From: Ructibacterium gallinarum
Lineage (GTDB): Bacteria; Bacillota; Clostridia; Monoglobales; Monoglobaceae
Assembly: GCF_014982785.1 (NCBI RefSeq)
Contig: NZ_JADCKB010000011.1
Span: 36,531-100,530 of the forward strand
DNA: 64,000 nt
Direction: 5' to 3'
Both the position numbers and the translations under genes were made by a program. Shown here piece by piece: positions 30,733 to 38,324 of the stretch. The notes under the pieces were generated by a model that made no database searches, had not been told where the DNA came from, and was given only the letters and a program-made list of their open reading frames with translations. The first letter of the stretch is position 1, and each line of letters starts with the position of its first letter.

Positions 30733-31164
30733 ATGTTTGGGTTTTTATTTCAATGCCTGCAGTCGATTACGCTTTTGCTGTCTTACCTTTCTGGAAACCA
30801 TTCTTTCCCCAAACCGTTGACGGCGGAGGAAGAACGGGAATGTTTGCTGCGTTGTCAGCAGGGAGATATAGAAGCGAGAAATAAATTAATTGAGCATAAT
30901 TTACGTCTTGTGGCGCATATTGCAAAAAAATATACAGGTAGCGTTCGAGATCATGAAGATATTCTTTCTGTTGGTACCATTGGGCTGATAAAAGGAATTT
31001 CCAGTTTTGATCCTAGTAAAGGCACTCGCCTTGCAACCTATGCAGCAAGATGTGTAGATAAACCGACCCTATCAAGTTGGCTCTTTTTGAGGCTGAAGGG
31101 GAAAGATTTGCTCCTTTTTCAGAAAAATGGCGGTTGCTATATCAATTTCAGAATTTGTATCTGA
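30733..31164 (+). CDS. sigK: sigK, 5' half: N-terminal part of pro-sigma-K
   Basis: The first 109 codons (30733-31059) encode the N-terminus of the late mother-cell sigma factor: a hydrophobic pro-sequence (FGFLFQCLQSITLLLSYLSG), FPKPL, then region 2 with LIEHNLRLVAHIAKKY and GTIGLIKGISSFDPSKGTRLATYAARCVD. After that the frame runs into the skin-like element and stops at 31164, giving a 143-residue product that lacks regions 3 and 4 and should be inactive. The ATG at 30733 follows AGGAGG. Pro-sequence length and the LLSYLS region match B. subtilis pro-SigK, so proteolytic activation by SpoIVFB is expected. The 3' half is at 42002-42368. Confidence 0.95.
   Translation: MFGFLFQCLQSITLLLSYLSGNHSFPKPLTAEEERECLLRCQQGDIEARNKLIEHNLRLVAHIAKKYTGSVRDHEDILSVGTIGLIKGISSFDPSKGTRLATYAARCVDKPTLSSWLFLRLKGKDLLLFQKNGGCYINFRICI
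31042..31083. other. attL: left recombination site of the skin-like element
   Basis: The left junction carries GTAGATAA (31054-31061), aligned with GTAGCAAA (41994-42001) at the right junction. Only GTAG and the final AA are shared. If strands exchange at AA (31060-31061), sigK is rejoined as CVDNEILM, matching CIENEILM in SigE of the same genome. The element-side arm (31064-31083) is complementary to 14 of 20 bases of the arm at 41978-41997 and centred on AA. Host-side arms GCAGCAAGAT and ATCTTGATGC also form a partial dyad. Confidence 0.85.
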
Positions 31165-31196
31165 TGTTGAAACGGACAGCAAAGGGAACAAAGATT

Positions 31197-31682
31197 ATGC
31201 CGTTGTATATACATTCCTTCCGATTCGTTACGCCCCATACTGTTACAGAAGCCCAGCGGTTCAATTTATTACACCCCGATCCTGAAAGTTGTACGCATGT
31301 GTCGGACAAGCTCCGTTATTATCGCTATCAGAATAATTTGTTTCAGTCAGACGTTGCAGAATATGTCGGGATGGATAGGGCAACCTATTCCAGTTATGAA
31401 GAATATGGACGGGACTACTACCCGATAGAAAACATGCAAAAAATCGCCAAGCTGTTCGGCGTTCCTGTTACCGAATTGCTTGACGATTATAATTTGTTTT
31501 TATACAACGGACAGGGACAGCAAGTGAAGAAAATCCGTAAGTCCCTGCATCTTACCCAAGCCCAGTTTGCTCAAAGAATGGGCGTTCAAACCGGTATGGT
31601 AAAACGATGGGAACAGGGAAAAGTAAGGATATTTAAGAAAATATTTGAAAGTTTAATTGAATTAAAAGTTGACAACATTTGA
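31197..31682 (+). CDS. Two-domain helix-turn-helix (XRE-type) regulator
   Basis: 161 residues from the ATG at 31197. It has two HTH regions: KLRYYRYQNNLFQSDVAEYVGMDRATYSSYE (about 38-70) and KIRKSLHLTQAQFAQRMGVQTGMVKRWEQG (about 120-150). The frame is open all the way back to the left attachment core (31062), so in the excised circle it is continuous with the recombinase. No clear ribosome site precedes ATG 31197. Its stop codon lies inside the promoter of the next genes, and the large inverted repeat there is a likely target for it. Confidence 0.75.
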   Translation: MPLYIHSFRFVTPHTVTEAQRFNLLHPDPESCTHVSDKLRYYRYQNNLFQSDVAEYVGMDRATYSSYEEYGRDYYPIENMQKIAKLFGVPVTELLDDYNLFLYNGQGQQVKKIRKSLHLTQAQFAQRMGVQTGMVKRWEQGKVRIFKKIFESLIELKVDNI

Positions 31683-31705
31683 ATTATTTGGTATTATAAT
31701 TCAAA
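31669..31705 (+). promoter_or_regulatory. Promoter with a perfect 10-bp inverted-repeat operator
   Basis: TTGACA (31669-31674) and TATTAT (31692-31697) are 17 bases apart. TTTGAATTAT (31678-31687) and ATAATTCAAA (31696-31705) are exact inverse complements with an 8-bp spacer, straddling the -10 box. It controls the three-gene cassette at 31718-33517. The adjacent HTH protein or the cassette's own first product is the likely ligand. Confidence 0.85.
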
Positions 31706-31717
31706 GGAGATGATTAC

Positions 31718-32119
31718 ATGAATTTTTCAAGTAATGCAGAGGAAATACGGCATTATATAATGGAATTTTTATCCAATACAAATGGCTCTCATTCCAGAAC
31801 AGAAATATTTAATTATGTATTAAAAACGTCTGGAAAGAACTATACTCAAGGTATGCTTACCGGTGCGCTAAAATCACTCGTTGATAATAACGACAAAGTG
31901 GTTTGTAAGAAAAGAGGATGGTATGAGCTTGAGTCTATTAATATGGGTGATAGTCAGATTTTACCACGTATTTTAAAGATACTAAGCCAAACCAAAAAAG
32001 AATTAAATGAAGCATGTACCGTTAATTTGTTGGTTAGTTCACCTAAAGATTTAGAAATAACTGATAAAATTTCAGCATTGATTACTCTAATAGATGAGAT
32101 TATCTTAAGCTTGAAATAG
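31718..32119 (+). CDS. Small protein with winged-helix-like N-terminus, first gene of a RexAB-like cassette
   Basis: 133 residues. Residues 5-70 (IRHYIMEFLSNTNGSHSRTEIFNYVLKTSG, then MLTGALKSLVDNNDKVVCKKRGWYEL) have the helix-helix-helix-beta pattern of a winged helix; the rest is helical. AAAGGAG lies upstream of the ATG. The gap to the next gene is 11 bases. It could be the regulator of the cassette, bound at the inverted repeat just upstream, or a component of it. Not recognised as a named family. AT-rich compared with host genes. Confidence 0.65.
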   Translation: MNFSSNAEEIRHYIMEFLSNTNGSHSRTEIFNYVLKTSGKNYTQGMLTGALKSLVDNNDKVVCKKRGWYELESINMGDSQILPRILKILSQTKKELNEACTVNLLVSSPKDLEITDKISALITLIDEIILSLK

Positions 32120-32130
32120 GGGGTAATAAA

Positions 32131-33021
32131 ATGAGAGGAAATATATCGTTTGCTAGTTATAGATATTTCATAATTCCGATGGAACAAATTTCATTATTTG
32201 ATATAGTTGAAGAAAAAAGGAAAGAAAGTGTCAATAAGTTTTTTAAGCGTTTAGAGAGCGAGAAAAAATTAACTTTTACTTTAGAAAAACGCAAACATAT
32301 TTTATTTTATAATCGGATGGTTAATAAAAATATATTAATATGTAAATTTAGTCGTGAAAGTTTTGAGACTAGATATCAAGAAGGCGAAGAAGATATTGAA
32401 GATTTTTTAGAGCCGAACTTTCCATTCATTTTTCTTATCATTGATACAGAGCGGCAAATTATTTTAATGGAAATTAAAACCAATGTGTTTTCATCTATAG
32501 AGGCCGCTAAAAATAAACTTGAAAAATGTATTAACGATGTATTTGCAATATCGGGGTTTGAAGTAAAATTAGAAGAAATTTCTGATGAAGATGGTTTTTG
32601 GAATTATGTAGATGGGGCAACCGGCATATATGGATTGACATTAAAAATGAATTCGCCTAATTTATTTGGCGGCTACATAGATACAAATGAAATGTTGAGA
32701 GAAATTAATCAAGAATATAACAATACAGGAACCTCTATTGGTATAACAAATAAAAAACCACAAATTCAAAACGTTAATAAAGATAACAAAAAATTGGCTA
32801 ATGCAATTAAATATGTGTCAGGTGGAGGTGGCGAATGGACCTTGACCGCAGAGACGAAGAATGGAAAGAGAACATTTCGTAGTAAACACAATGTTAAGAA
32901 AGTAAGCATTAAACATTTAGAAGAATCAAACGATAAAAATTCTATTAATAAAGAAATTATTGATTCATTAGAATCCGTTGAGACAATTTTAATTAGGAGA
33001 AAGCAAAATGAAGATAAATAA
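32131..33021 (+). CDS. RexA-like protein (tentative) of a two-gene exclusion-type module
   Basis: 296 residues, soluble. The general layout recalls lambda RexA (279 residues): an early short strand with YRYF, a HILFYNRMVNKNILICKF strand pair, then FPFIFLIIDTERQIILMEIKTN, and a C-terminal strand-rich part (EWTLTAETKNGKRTFRSKH). The resemblance is weak in sequence and is argued mainly from the next gene, a four-helix membrane protein as in rexA-rexB. AGGGGG precedes the ATG and the 3' end overlaps the next gene by 14 bases. In lambda, RexA activates RexB when phage replication is sensed. Other abortive-infection families are possible. Confidence 0.5.
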   Translation: MRGNISFASYRYFIIPMEQISLFDIVEEKRKESVNKFFKRLESEKKLTFTLEKRKHILFYNRMVNKNILICKFSRESFETRYQEGEEDIEDFLEPNFPFIFLIIDTERQIILMEIKTNVFSSIEAAKNKLEKCINDVFAISGFEVKLEEISDEDGFWNYVDGATGIYGLTLKMNSPNLFGGYIDTNEMLREINQEYNNTGTSIGITNKKPQIQNVNKDNKKLANAIKYVSGGGGEWTLTAETKNGKRTFRSKHNVKKVSIKHLEESNDKNSINKEIIDSLESVETILIRRKQNEDK

Positions 33022-33517
33022 AAGAATAATGGTAATTGTAATTGTTGCTATATCTTTTTTAATTTCAGTTGCTTTGTCGTTAGTTTTACCTAGCGATATA
33101 TTAATAGTCGAAGATGAATTTAGTATTACATTTTTAGGAGTTATCCTAGGGATTGAAATCACTATTTTGACTTTTATATACTCTTCCTTAAGTACCATCC
33201 AAAGTTTTATTGATAAACTATATGGAAAGAAAGATATTGAAAAATCAACAAAAGTTAATAATTTACTATTGTCAGCATTTAATGAATTAATAGAAGATGT
33301 CAAATTTGTTTTCATTGCTTATCTATTGCTAATTGTGTTTATAATAATATTTAATATTGATTTTCCATATATTCATTGGCCATTTAAAATATTAAGTAAG
33401 GACTGTGTGAATATAATATTAAAAGTTTGGATAATGATTAATATATTAGTCGCCACAATAGACAGTTTCTTCACCCTCACAAATATTATGAAATTAGCCA
33501 CATTCCGAAAAAAATGA
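33008..33517 (+). CDS. RexB-like four-helix membrane protein (tentative)
   Basis: 169 residues with four predicted membrane helices at about 5-27, 40-62, 97-118 and 137-160. A charged loop (DKLYGKKDIEKSTK) follows helix 2. The second helix, LGVILGIEITILTFIYSSL, resembles in pattern the second helix of lambda RexB, and the last one ends in a similar Leu-Thr stretch. It overlaps the end of the preceding gene. RexB is an ion channel that depolarises the membrane of infected cells; the same role here is a hypothesis. GGAG precedes the ATG. A terminator follows at once. Confidence 0.5.
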   Translation: MKINKRIMVIVIVAISFLISVALSLVLPSDILIVEDEFSITFLGVILGIEITILTFIYSSLSTIQSFIDKLYGKKDIEKSTKVNNLLLSAFNELIEDVKFVFIAYLLLIVFIIIFNIDFPYIHWPFKILSKDCVNIILKVWIMINILVATIDSFFTLTNIMKLATFRKK

Positions 33518-33526
33518 TTAAACACA

Positions 33527-33553
33527 AAAGCGGTCAGGTAATCTGGCCGCTTT
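33527..33553. terminator. Bidirectional terminator after the RexAB-like cassette
   Basis: AAAGCGGTCAG (33527-33537) pairs with CTGGCCGCTTT (33543-33553), one G-T pair. It serves the plus-strand cassette and the minus-strand small gene, whose stop lies in it. Confidence 0.88.
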
Positions 33554-33722
33554 GTTTGTCTATTGAGTTTTTCAAGGATTCTATCAATTCCATTTTCCGC
33601 TCCATTGGGTAATTCTGACGATTGAGGTAATTGTTCACCGCCTCAATATGTACGGAAGCAACCCGTTTTTTCAATTCCTCTATATCTGACATATCCTTAG
33701 AATAGTGCATAATCACATTCAT
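33534..33722 (-). CDS. Small protein of unknown function downstream of rep
   Basis: 62 residues (MNVIMHYSKDMSDIEELKKR...), mostly helical and charged. The ATG at 33722 is preceded by GGGAGG at good spacing, so it is likely real. It follows the Rep gene on the same strand and would share its transcript. Small size and element location make it one candidate for a recombination directionality factor, without direct support. Confidence 0.6.
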   Translation of the reverse strand: MNVIMHYSKDMSDIEELKKRVASVHIEAVNNYLNRQNYPMERKMELIESLKNSIDKQSGQIT

Positions 33723-33781
33723 CAACAAACCTCCCATCACACCATCAATTCAATATATGATAGACTGCCTGTACGATATGG

Positions 33782-34663
33782 CTAACAGCGTGGTTTTTTG
33801 TATTGTTCATAATTGATGACATTTAGGACAGTTTGTTCGCCTGAACTGTCCTGATGGATAATTTTCTTGGAATATCCGACAACTTCCTCGTAGTCCCGTA
33901 CCAGTTTCCGAGCTTCGCAATACTTCATTTTTACAGGTTTTGGACGTTTGATTCCTCTGGAACAACGGTAAATTCTGAAATGGGCAGGATAGAAACGTAG
34001 TCTACTCCCCTTGATCTCACTCTTTGTTACAGGACCATCATCAACAGGGGTTATGGTGTCTGCGTCAGCAAGCCGGGCATAGAAGTAAGCACCGAAGTTA
34101 TCTACAAAGGGAAGCCGTTTCACAAAAGCAAATCCATGCGGCCACAATTTGTCTAATATTGATTTTGGAATGTATAGTTCGTTCCCATCCGATTGTTTCA
34201 ATAGAATGTGCATATGCCATGAGCCGGTTCCCTGCGGTTCAGCAATGCAGACATATTCAAAAGAGTAATAATAGCGTAAAGCGGTTTTGAAACGGTTGAA
34301 ATCCTCATAAAGCCTAGTAGTGTCATTCATCCATGTTGCATAAGTAAGGGTTAAAAACAGTTCGGAATCATCACCGCTAAAGTTAAGATTGATAATCCGT
34401 CTAAGGGTTGTTAAAGACTTACGAATACCATCAGTAGAATCCATTCGTTTGTCGTACTTGTTGTAAGAACCATACGTTCCGGTTTTTGAATTGTAATAAC
34501 GGTTTCCAGTTTGTCTATGGCAATAAATGAGTTTATTGGAATCAGACCGTTTGGTAACAATCTCTACAATATTTCCATTCATATAAACCGTTGCAGGTGT
34601 CTGACTGTGAAGTTCTACTAACTCTCCTCTCTCTATAAAAGTTTTCTCATCATAAACATTCAT
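33782..34663 (-). CDS. HUH-type replication initiator (Rep)
   Basis: 293 residues. The rolling-circle motifs are FLTLTYA (motif 1) and SWHMHILLK (the His-x-His metal motif), followed by DYEEVVGYSKKII near the end; the catalytic tyrosine is not certain. Rep proteins of this kind nick DNA at an origin and start replication of plasmids or excised elements. The ATG at 34663 follows GAGGGG; a longer frame from 34747 would add 28 residues without a ribosome site. Its presence suggests the circle can, or once could, replicate after excision. IS200 transposases are ruled out by size and motif order. Confidence 0.75.
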   Translation of the reverse strand: MNVYDEKTFIERGELVELHSQTPATVYMNGNIVEIVTKRSDSNKLIYCHRQTGNRYYNSKTGTYGSYNKYDKRMDSTDGIRKSLTTLRRIINLNFSGDDSELFLTLTYATWMNDTTRLYEDFNRFKTALRYYYSFEYVCIAEPQGTGSWHMHILLKQSDGNELYIPKSILDKLWPHGFAFVKRLPFVDNFGAYFYARLADADTITPVDDGPVTKSEIKGSRLRFYPAHFRIYRCSRGIKRPKPVKMKYCEARKLVRDYEEVVGYSKKIIHQDSSGEQTVLNVINYEQYKKPRC

Positions 34664-34998
34664 GTCATATCCCCTCTCTAAAAATGTTTTTAGGTTACAG
34701 AGGGATATAACGGATTGACATATGAATTCCGTCAAAAAAGATTTCATTTTTTGTGTTAAACCCTAAAACTAAATATAAATAAAGATGGGATTGAAAATAT
34801 TGACAAATGATGATATAATACAAATATTCCGGAGAACGAAATGGGAAACTATTGGAAGCAGGTTAACCGTATTGGGAGCAGAATTGGATTGACTCATGTA
34901 TCATGAATACAATTGCTCCAAAAGATAAGCAGTTTTTTGACAACCATCGAAAGAGATTGCCGTTTTATCGCAATGTGGCAATGATGGGGTGTTCGTCT

Positions 34999-35347
34999 AT
35001 GGAAGCTAAGAAGGATTCATCCCGATATTGGTTAGAGCAGGCGGAACAACACCTAAAATCTGCAAAAATATTTGATTGTAAAGGCGATGCCAACCGTTTC
35101 TACGACTGTGTATTTCATTGCATGAGAAGCATACTCGCTTTGGAAGAGTTAAATTTCAATAAACACTCCGGGCTGCTTACATATTTTAGAAAAGAGTACA
35201 TTAAAACGGGCAAATTTAGATGTTGTCCTGTCTGATATCATCACAGACGTTTTTCAGATACGGACAGAAAGTGATTATGATGATTATTATGTAGTAAGCA
35301 AGGCTGAAGTGGAAGAACAGATAAAAAATGTTGACTATTTTATTTAG
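34999..35347 (+). pseudogene. HEPN-domain gene, broken by a frameshift
   Basis: The first part, MEAKKDSSRYWLEQAEQHLKSA then FYDCVFHCMRSILALEELNF and KHSGLLTYFRKEYIKTG, is a HEPN domain; the Rx4-6H ribonuclease signature is not clear. At about 35212 the frame is lost. One base over, the sequence continues as LDVVLSDIITDVFQIRTESDYDDYYVVSKAEVEEQIKNVDYFI to a stop near 35347, the expected HEPN C-terminus. Read in one frame the gene ends at 35235. No nucleotidyltransferase partner is adjacent. Either a decayed defence gene or a sequencing error. Confidence 0.75.
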
Positions 35348-35376
35348 CAGATAAAAAAGTATTTGGAGGATTTACT

Positions 35377-35808
35377 ATGAGAGTTTGGGGAATGGGCAGT
35401 TATTGGAATGATTCTGAACCCAAAAATAAGATAGAGGATTTTATTAAAAATCAAGTTGCTTCTATTGGTTGGACGAAAGAAAATGCGCCTGCATTATATA
35501 ATATGGTACAAGAAATGGAAAAGGGAGATATTATATACATAAAATCTTATGTTATGAAAAAACGAGAGTTAAGAATCAAGGCCATTGGGATCATAACCGA
35601 TAAAAAGTTATTAAATATAGAAAATTTAAACGACCAGTGTTTCAGTGTAAATTGGCTCAAGAAGCCAGAAGACAATTTGCCAGTCATAAAAATGGAACCC
35701 AGATATTTGCGATATAATGTGTATAGTTGTACACTATATCCTGAATACAACGAAGAAATTGCTGAAAAAATAAGAGAAATGGCTGGTTTCCCAAAAGATT
35801 ATAAATAA
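35377..35808 (+). CDS. PUA/EVE-like small protein (tentative)
   Basis: 143 residues. MRVWGMGSYWN and NQVASIGWT at the start, then EKGDIIYIKSY and LRIKAIGIITD, give the beta-barrel pattern of PUA/EVE-type domains, which bind modified bases and occur beside restriction and HEPN genes. The assignment is from motif order only. TTGGAGG precedes the ATG. It lies 29 bases after the broken HEPN gene and before a good terminator, so the two were probably one operon. Confidence 0.55.
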   Translation: MRVWGMGSYWNDSEPKNKIEDFIKNQVASIGWTKENAPALYNMVQEMEKGDIIYIKSYVMKKRELRIKAIGIITDKKLLNIENLNDQCFSVNWLKKPEDNLPVIKMEPRYLRYNVYSCTLYPEYNEEIAEKIREMAGFPKDYK

Positions 35809-35810
35809 TT

Positions 35811-35846
35811 AAAATGCACTCTACTATACAGTGGGGTGCATTTTGT
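35811..35846 (+). terminator. Terminator after the PUA/EVE-like gene
   Basis: AAAATGCAC (35811-35819) pairs exactly with GTGCATTTT (35836-35844). Confidence 0.85.
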
Positions 35847-35955
35847 GTCTATACAGTCCTGTAAGCGTACAAATGACTTATAGGACTTTTTATTTTATTT
35901 CAGCGGACAGGTTGCCGCATGTGAGTAACAGACGGTTTAGAGGACAAATTAAGGA

Positions 35956-36267
35956 TTATTCATCATTCGTCTGTTTTCCACGAAAGCAATTAGCTACATC
36001 AATTAAAACAGACACTTCCTTTTCCGACAAATCATCTATATTTAATACTGCTCCATGTTCCATGCCGAGCAGATAATCGGTTGAAACATTGAATAGCTTT
36101 GCCAGTTCAACAATGTATTGAGTAGACGGAACAGACAAGCCCATTTCCCAACCGTTAATACTGGAGCGGGTCAGCCCCAGTTTTCGAGCAAGTTCTGCTT
36201 GAGTCATTCCAAGTTGTTCACGAATGGTTTTAATTTTTTCGGATAACAAAAACAATTCCTTTGCCAT
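35956..36267 (-). CDS. XRE-family repressor of the element
   Basis: 103 residues. The HTH is LSEKIKTIREQLGMTQAELARKLGLTRSSINGWE (residues 8-41), followed by PSTQYIVELAKLFNVSTDYLLG, the standard phage-repressor-like layout. The gene faces away from the zinc-ribbon genes at 36472. A 7-bp inverted repeat and a consensus promoter lie between them. This is the repressor half of a phage-like genetic switch. AGGTGATG precedes the ATG. Confidence 0.9.
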   Translation of the reverse strand: MAKELFLLSEKIKTIREQLGMTQAELARKLGLTRSSINGWEMGLSVPSTQYIVELAKLFNVSTDYLLGMEHGAVLNIDDLSEKEVSVLIDVANCFRGKQTNDE

Positions 36268-36307
36268 GACATCACCTCATCTCTATACAATAATTTTATT
36301 ATAGTCA

Positions 36308-36329
36308 AAATGATGTTTCTTTATCATTT
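36308..36329. promoter_or_regulatory. Candidate XRE operator
   Basis: AAATGAT (36308-36314) and ATCATTT (36323-36329) are exact inverse complements with an 8-bp spacer, between the divergent repressor and zinc-ribbon genes. Confidence 0.65.
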
Positions 36330-36341
36330 AGATGTTATAAC

Positions 36342-36370
36342 TTGACAATTATATAGAATTACATTATAAT
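36342..36370 (+). promoter_or_regulatory. Consensus promoter of the zinc-ribbon gene cluster
   Basis: TTGACA (36342-36347) and TATAAT (36365-36370), full consensus on both, with a 17-bp spacer, about 100 bases before the first gene. The operator-like repeat is 12 bases upstream. Confidence 0.9.
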
Positions 36371-36471
36371 GATATTATGGTTACATGGTTTTATCCTATA
36401 AAATAACATTTGAAAAAAGCAGGAAATTGTAATTACCAGCCGAATTCATTTCTTGAAGGAGGTGAATTCGC

Positions 36472-36786
36472 ATGAAATCAAGCACTATAGCCATACTCGG
36501 TCTTGCTGCGCTACATGCTGTACCAAAGATTTTTGATATTGAATGTCCTCTTTGTAGGTCGTGGTGTTCTCTGTCGGAAGTCAAACGAGAGGAAACAGGG
36601 AGTTGTAATTTGACGATGAAAAAACGGAGAATGCTAAAACGTGGATATGGTAAAGGTATTCCCGTTGTCCGCACTTATTATGAAGTAACCTTCCTATGCA
36701 AACGGTGTGGGGAAACGGTAGTTCGGCAGGAGTATAGAGATATGGAAGATATGAGAAATCTTTTAAGAAAGGGGATTGAATTATGA
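36472..36786 (+). CDS. Zinc-ribbon protein with short hydrophobic N-terminus
   Basis: 104 residues. The first 20 (STIAILGLAALHAVPKIF) are hydrophobic. CPLCRSWCS and CKRCGETV give the two halves of a zinc ribbon separated by a basic stretch (TMKKRRMLKRGYGKG). GAAGGAGG precedes the ATG. The stop overlaps the next start (ATGA). First gene of the repressor-controlled cluster. Function unknown. Confidence 0.65.
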   Translation: MKSSTIAILGLAALHAVPKIFDIECPLCRSWCSLSEVKREETGSCNLTMKKRRMLKRGYGKGIPVVRTYYEVTFLCKRCGETVVRQEYRDMEDMRNLLRKGIEL

Positions 36787-37328
36787 ACTGTCGTATTTGT
36801 AAAAAAGAGATAAAAGATGGTACATTATGTAACAAATGCCTTAAATCCCTTGATGACGAATTGATGACGATAGAAGAACGCAGCCAAAGAAATGAAATGG
36901 TAAAAAGCGAACATGACAGACATTTGGCTATAGGCAGTTTAATGGTTATTATAGGGATTATTGGCCTTTTTGTAGGTATTATCATTTCTCCTTTATTTGT
37001 TGTAGCCATATGTTTAATTGTCTTCGGAGCAATTTATTTTCTTATAGGTTTTTTTAAAAACACTTCATTTTGTCCCGCATGTCAAAGAAAAAAATGTTTA
37101 GAAGATATTAGCAGGGATTTAATAGGTGAATTTCAAACAACCATTAGAGAAAGACGAAAAATTGAACGGACAAGACATGAGGGCGGACGGGTTGTAGGTG
37201 GTTATCCAGAAACTTATGAAATGGAAGTAGATGCCCCTGCTGTAGAAAGGCACTACAGGATAACATATAAGTGTAATAAGTGTGGATATATAGGCACAAG
37301 AGAAGAATCTGAAACGGTTAAAATTTAA
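36783..37328 (+). CDS. Membrane zinc-ribbon protein of unknown function
   Basis: 181 residues. An N-terminal zinc knuckle (CRICKKEIKDGTLCNKC) is followed by two membrane helices (about 48-68 and 71-90) and a second zinc-binding set made of CPACQRKKC and CNKCGYIG. It overlaps the preceding gene by four bases. The arrangement of cytosolic zinc ribbons flanking a membrane hairpin also occurs in proteins of unknown role next to stress and defence genes. Function unknown. Confidence 0.65.
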   Translation: MNCRICKKEIKDGTLCNKCLKSLDDELMTIEERSQRNEMVKSEHDRHLAIGSLMVIIGIIGLFVGIIISPLFVVAICLIVFGAIYFLIGFFKNTSFCPACQRKKCLEDISRDLIGEFQTTIRERRKIERTRHEGGRVVGGYPETYEMEVDAPAVERHYRITYKCNKCGYIGTREESETVKI

Positions 37329-37348
37329 CATGATATGGAGTTTATAAA

Positions 37349-38311
37349 ATGGATAGATTTTGTACCAAATGCGGAAATAAACTAAAAGAAAATAGCTCTA
37401 AATGCGAGAAATGCGGTTTTATCAGTATCGATGCAGGGCTTTCAAAAGTAGCTGAAAAAATAAAAAATTATGATTATAAAGGAAAGTTTCATCAATTTAA
37501 AGAATTTACAAAAGATAAAACAGAAAATTTAAAACAGAAATATACCCAATATGCCGAGCAAGAAAAACGCCGCAGAGAAGAGGCGGAAAAACAAGCTGAA
37601 ATATTGCGGCAACAAACGGAAAATTTACAGAAACAAGCTGCTGAGGCAGAACAAAAAGCTGAAATTGATAGAAAAAACAGCATAGTTATACGAAGCAGTT
37701 TATCTGCAAAGTTTGGATATAGTTTTACTTATGGAATCAAGGAATTTATAGATCGTTTTAATAAAGCCTTAGATATGGCTATCAATTTACCTAAAATGAA
37801 AAGTATAATGGAAAATAGGGAATTTTCCAATTTTTTCGCTAGTATTAGAATATATTCTTTAAGTGATTTTGAGTATAAAGAAATTTGGGATGAAGAAGTA
37901 TGGGCAAAATCCGTCTTGAAGAAATCAAATGCAGAAAAGGTTTATATAAAAAATCTAACAGGGTATGATATTCGTTTAGTTATTAGTACAGATGAAATTG
38001 AAAATATAGAGTGGACAAAAATTTATTGTCATTCAAAATATATCAGTAATGATGAATGGCATAAATTAGTTGAATCATTATTTGTTATCATAACGATGGC
38101 TTTATTCAATAACGAATCTTATGAAACAGCCTTGTTTAAGATAAATGAGGCTGAAGAAATGTGTGAATACTACGCAGCCAATAAGTCCAATAATAAAGGG
38201 AAATCTATGTCAACACAAGCACAATATATAATTGACAGAAATACGAAATCAGATGTTGATGATTTATCTTATTCTTATATGATAATACCTGTCAACAATG
38301 GTGCATTATAA
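37349..38311 (+). CDS. Zinc-ribbon and coiled-coil protein of unknown function
   Basis: 320 residues. The N-terminal zinc ribbon FCTKCGNKLKENSSKCEKCG is followed by a highly charged coiled coil (about 45-115, rich in EEAEKQAE-type repeats) and a globular C-terminal part with no recognised motif. Third gene of the cluster, 20 bases after the previous one. The three zinc-ribbon genes probably work together; what they do cannot be inferred. Confidence 0.65.
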   Translation: MDRFCTKCGNKLKENSSKCEKCGFISIDAGLSKVAEKIKNYDYKGKFHQFKEFTKDKTENLKQKYTQYAEQEKRRREEAEKQAEILRQQTENLQKQAAEAEQKAEIDRKNSIVIRSSLSAKFGYSFTYGIKEFIDRFNKALDMAINLPKMKSIMENREFSNFFASIRIYSLSDFEYKEIWDEEVWAKSVLKKSNAEKVYIKNLTGYDIRLVISTDEIENIEWTKIYCHSKYISNDEWHKLVESLFVIITMALFNNESYETALFKINEAEEMCEYYAANKSNNKGKSMSTQAQYIIDRNTKSDVDDLSYSYMIIPVNNGAL

Positions 38312-38324
38312 TAATTTATGATAG

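Noticed and set aside
31054..31057. GTAG as the crossover core
   Set aside because: GTAG is the longest shared run, but crossing over there would give CVANEIL in SigK, replacing a conserved acidic residue, and it is not the centre of the attP dyad.
30733..31164. sigK as a simple pseudogene
   Set aside because: Both halves are intact, in register and flanked by att-like sites with a recombinase, which decay would not produce.
33782..34663. IS200/IS605 transposase or conjugative relaxase
   Set aside because: Length and motif order suit a Rep initiator, and no transposon ends or type IV secretion genes are near.
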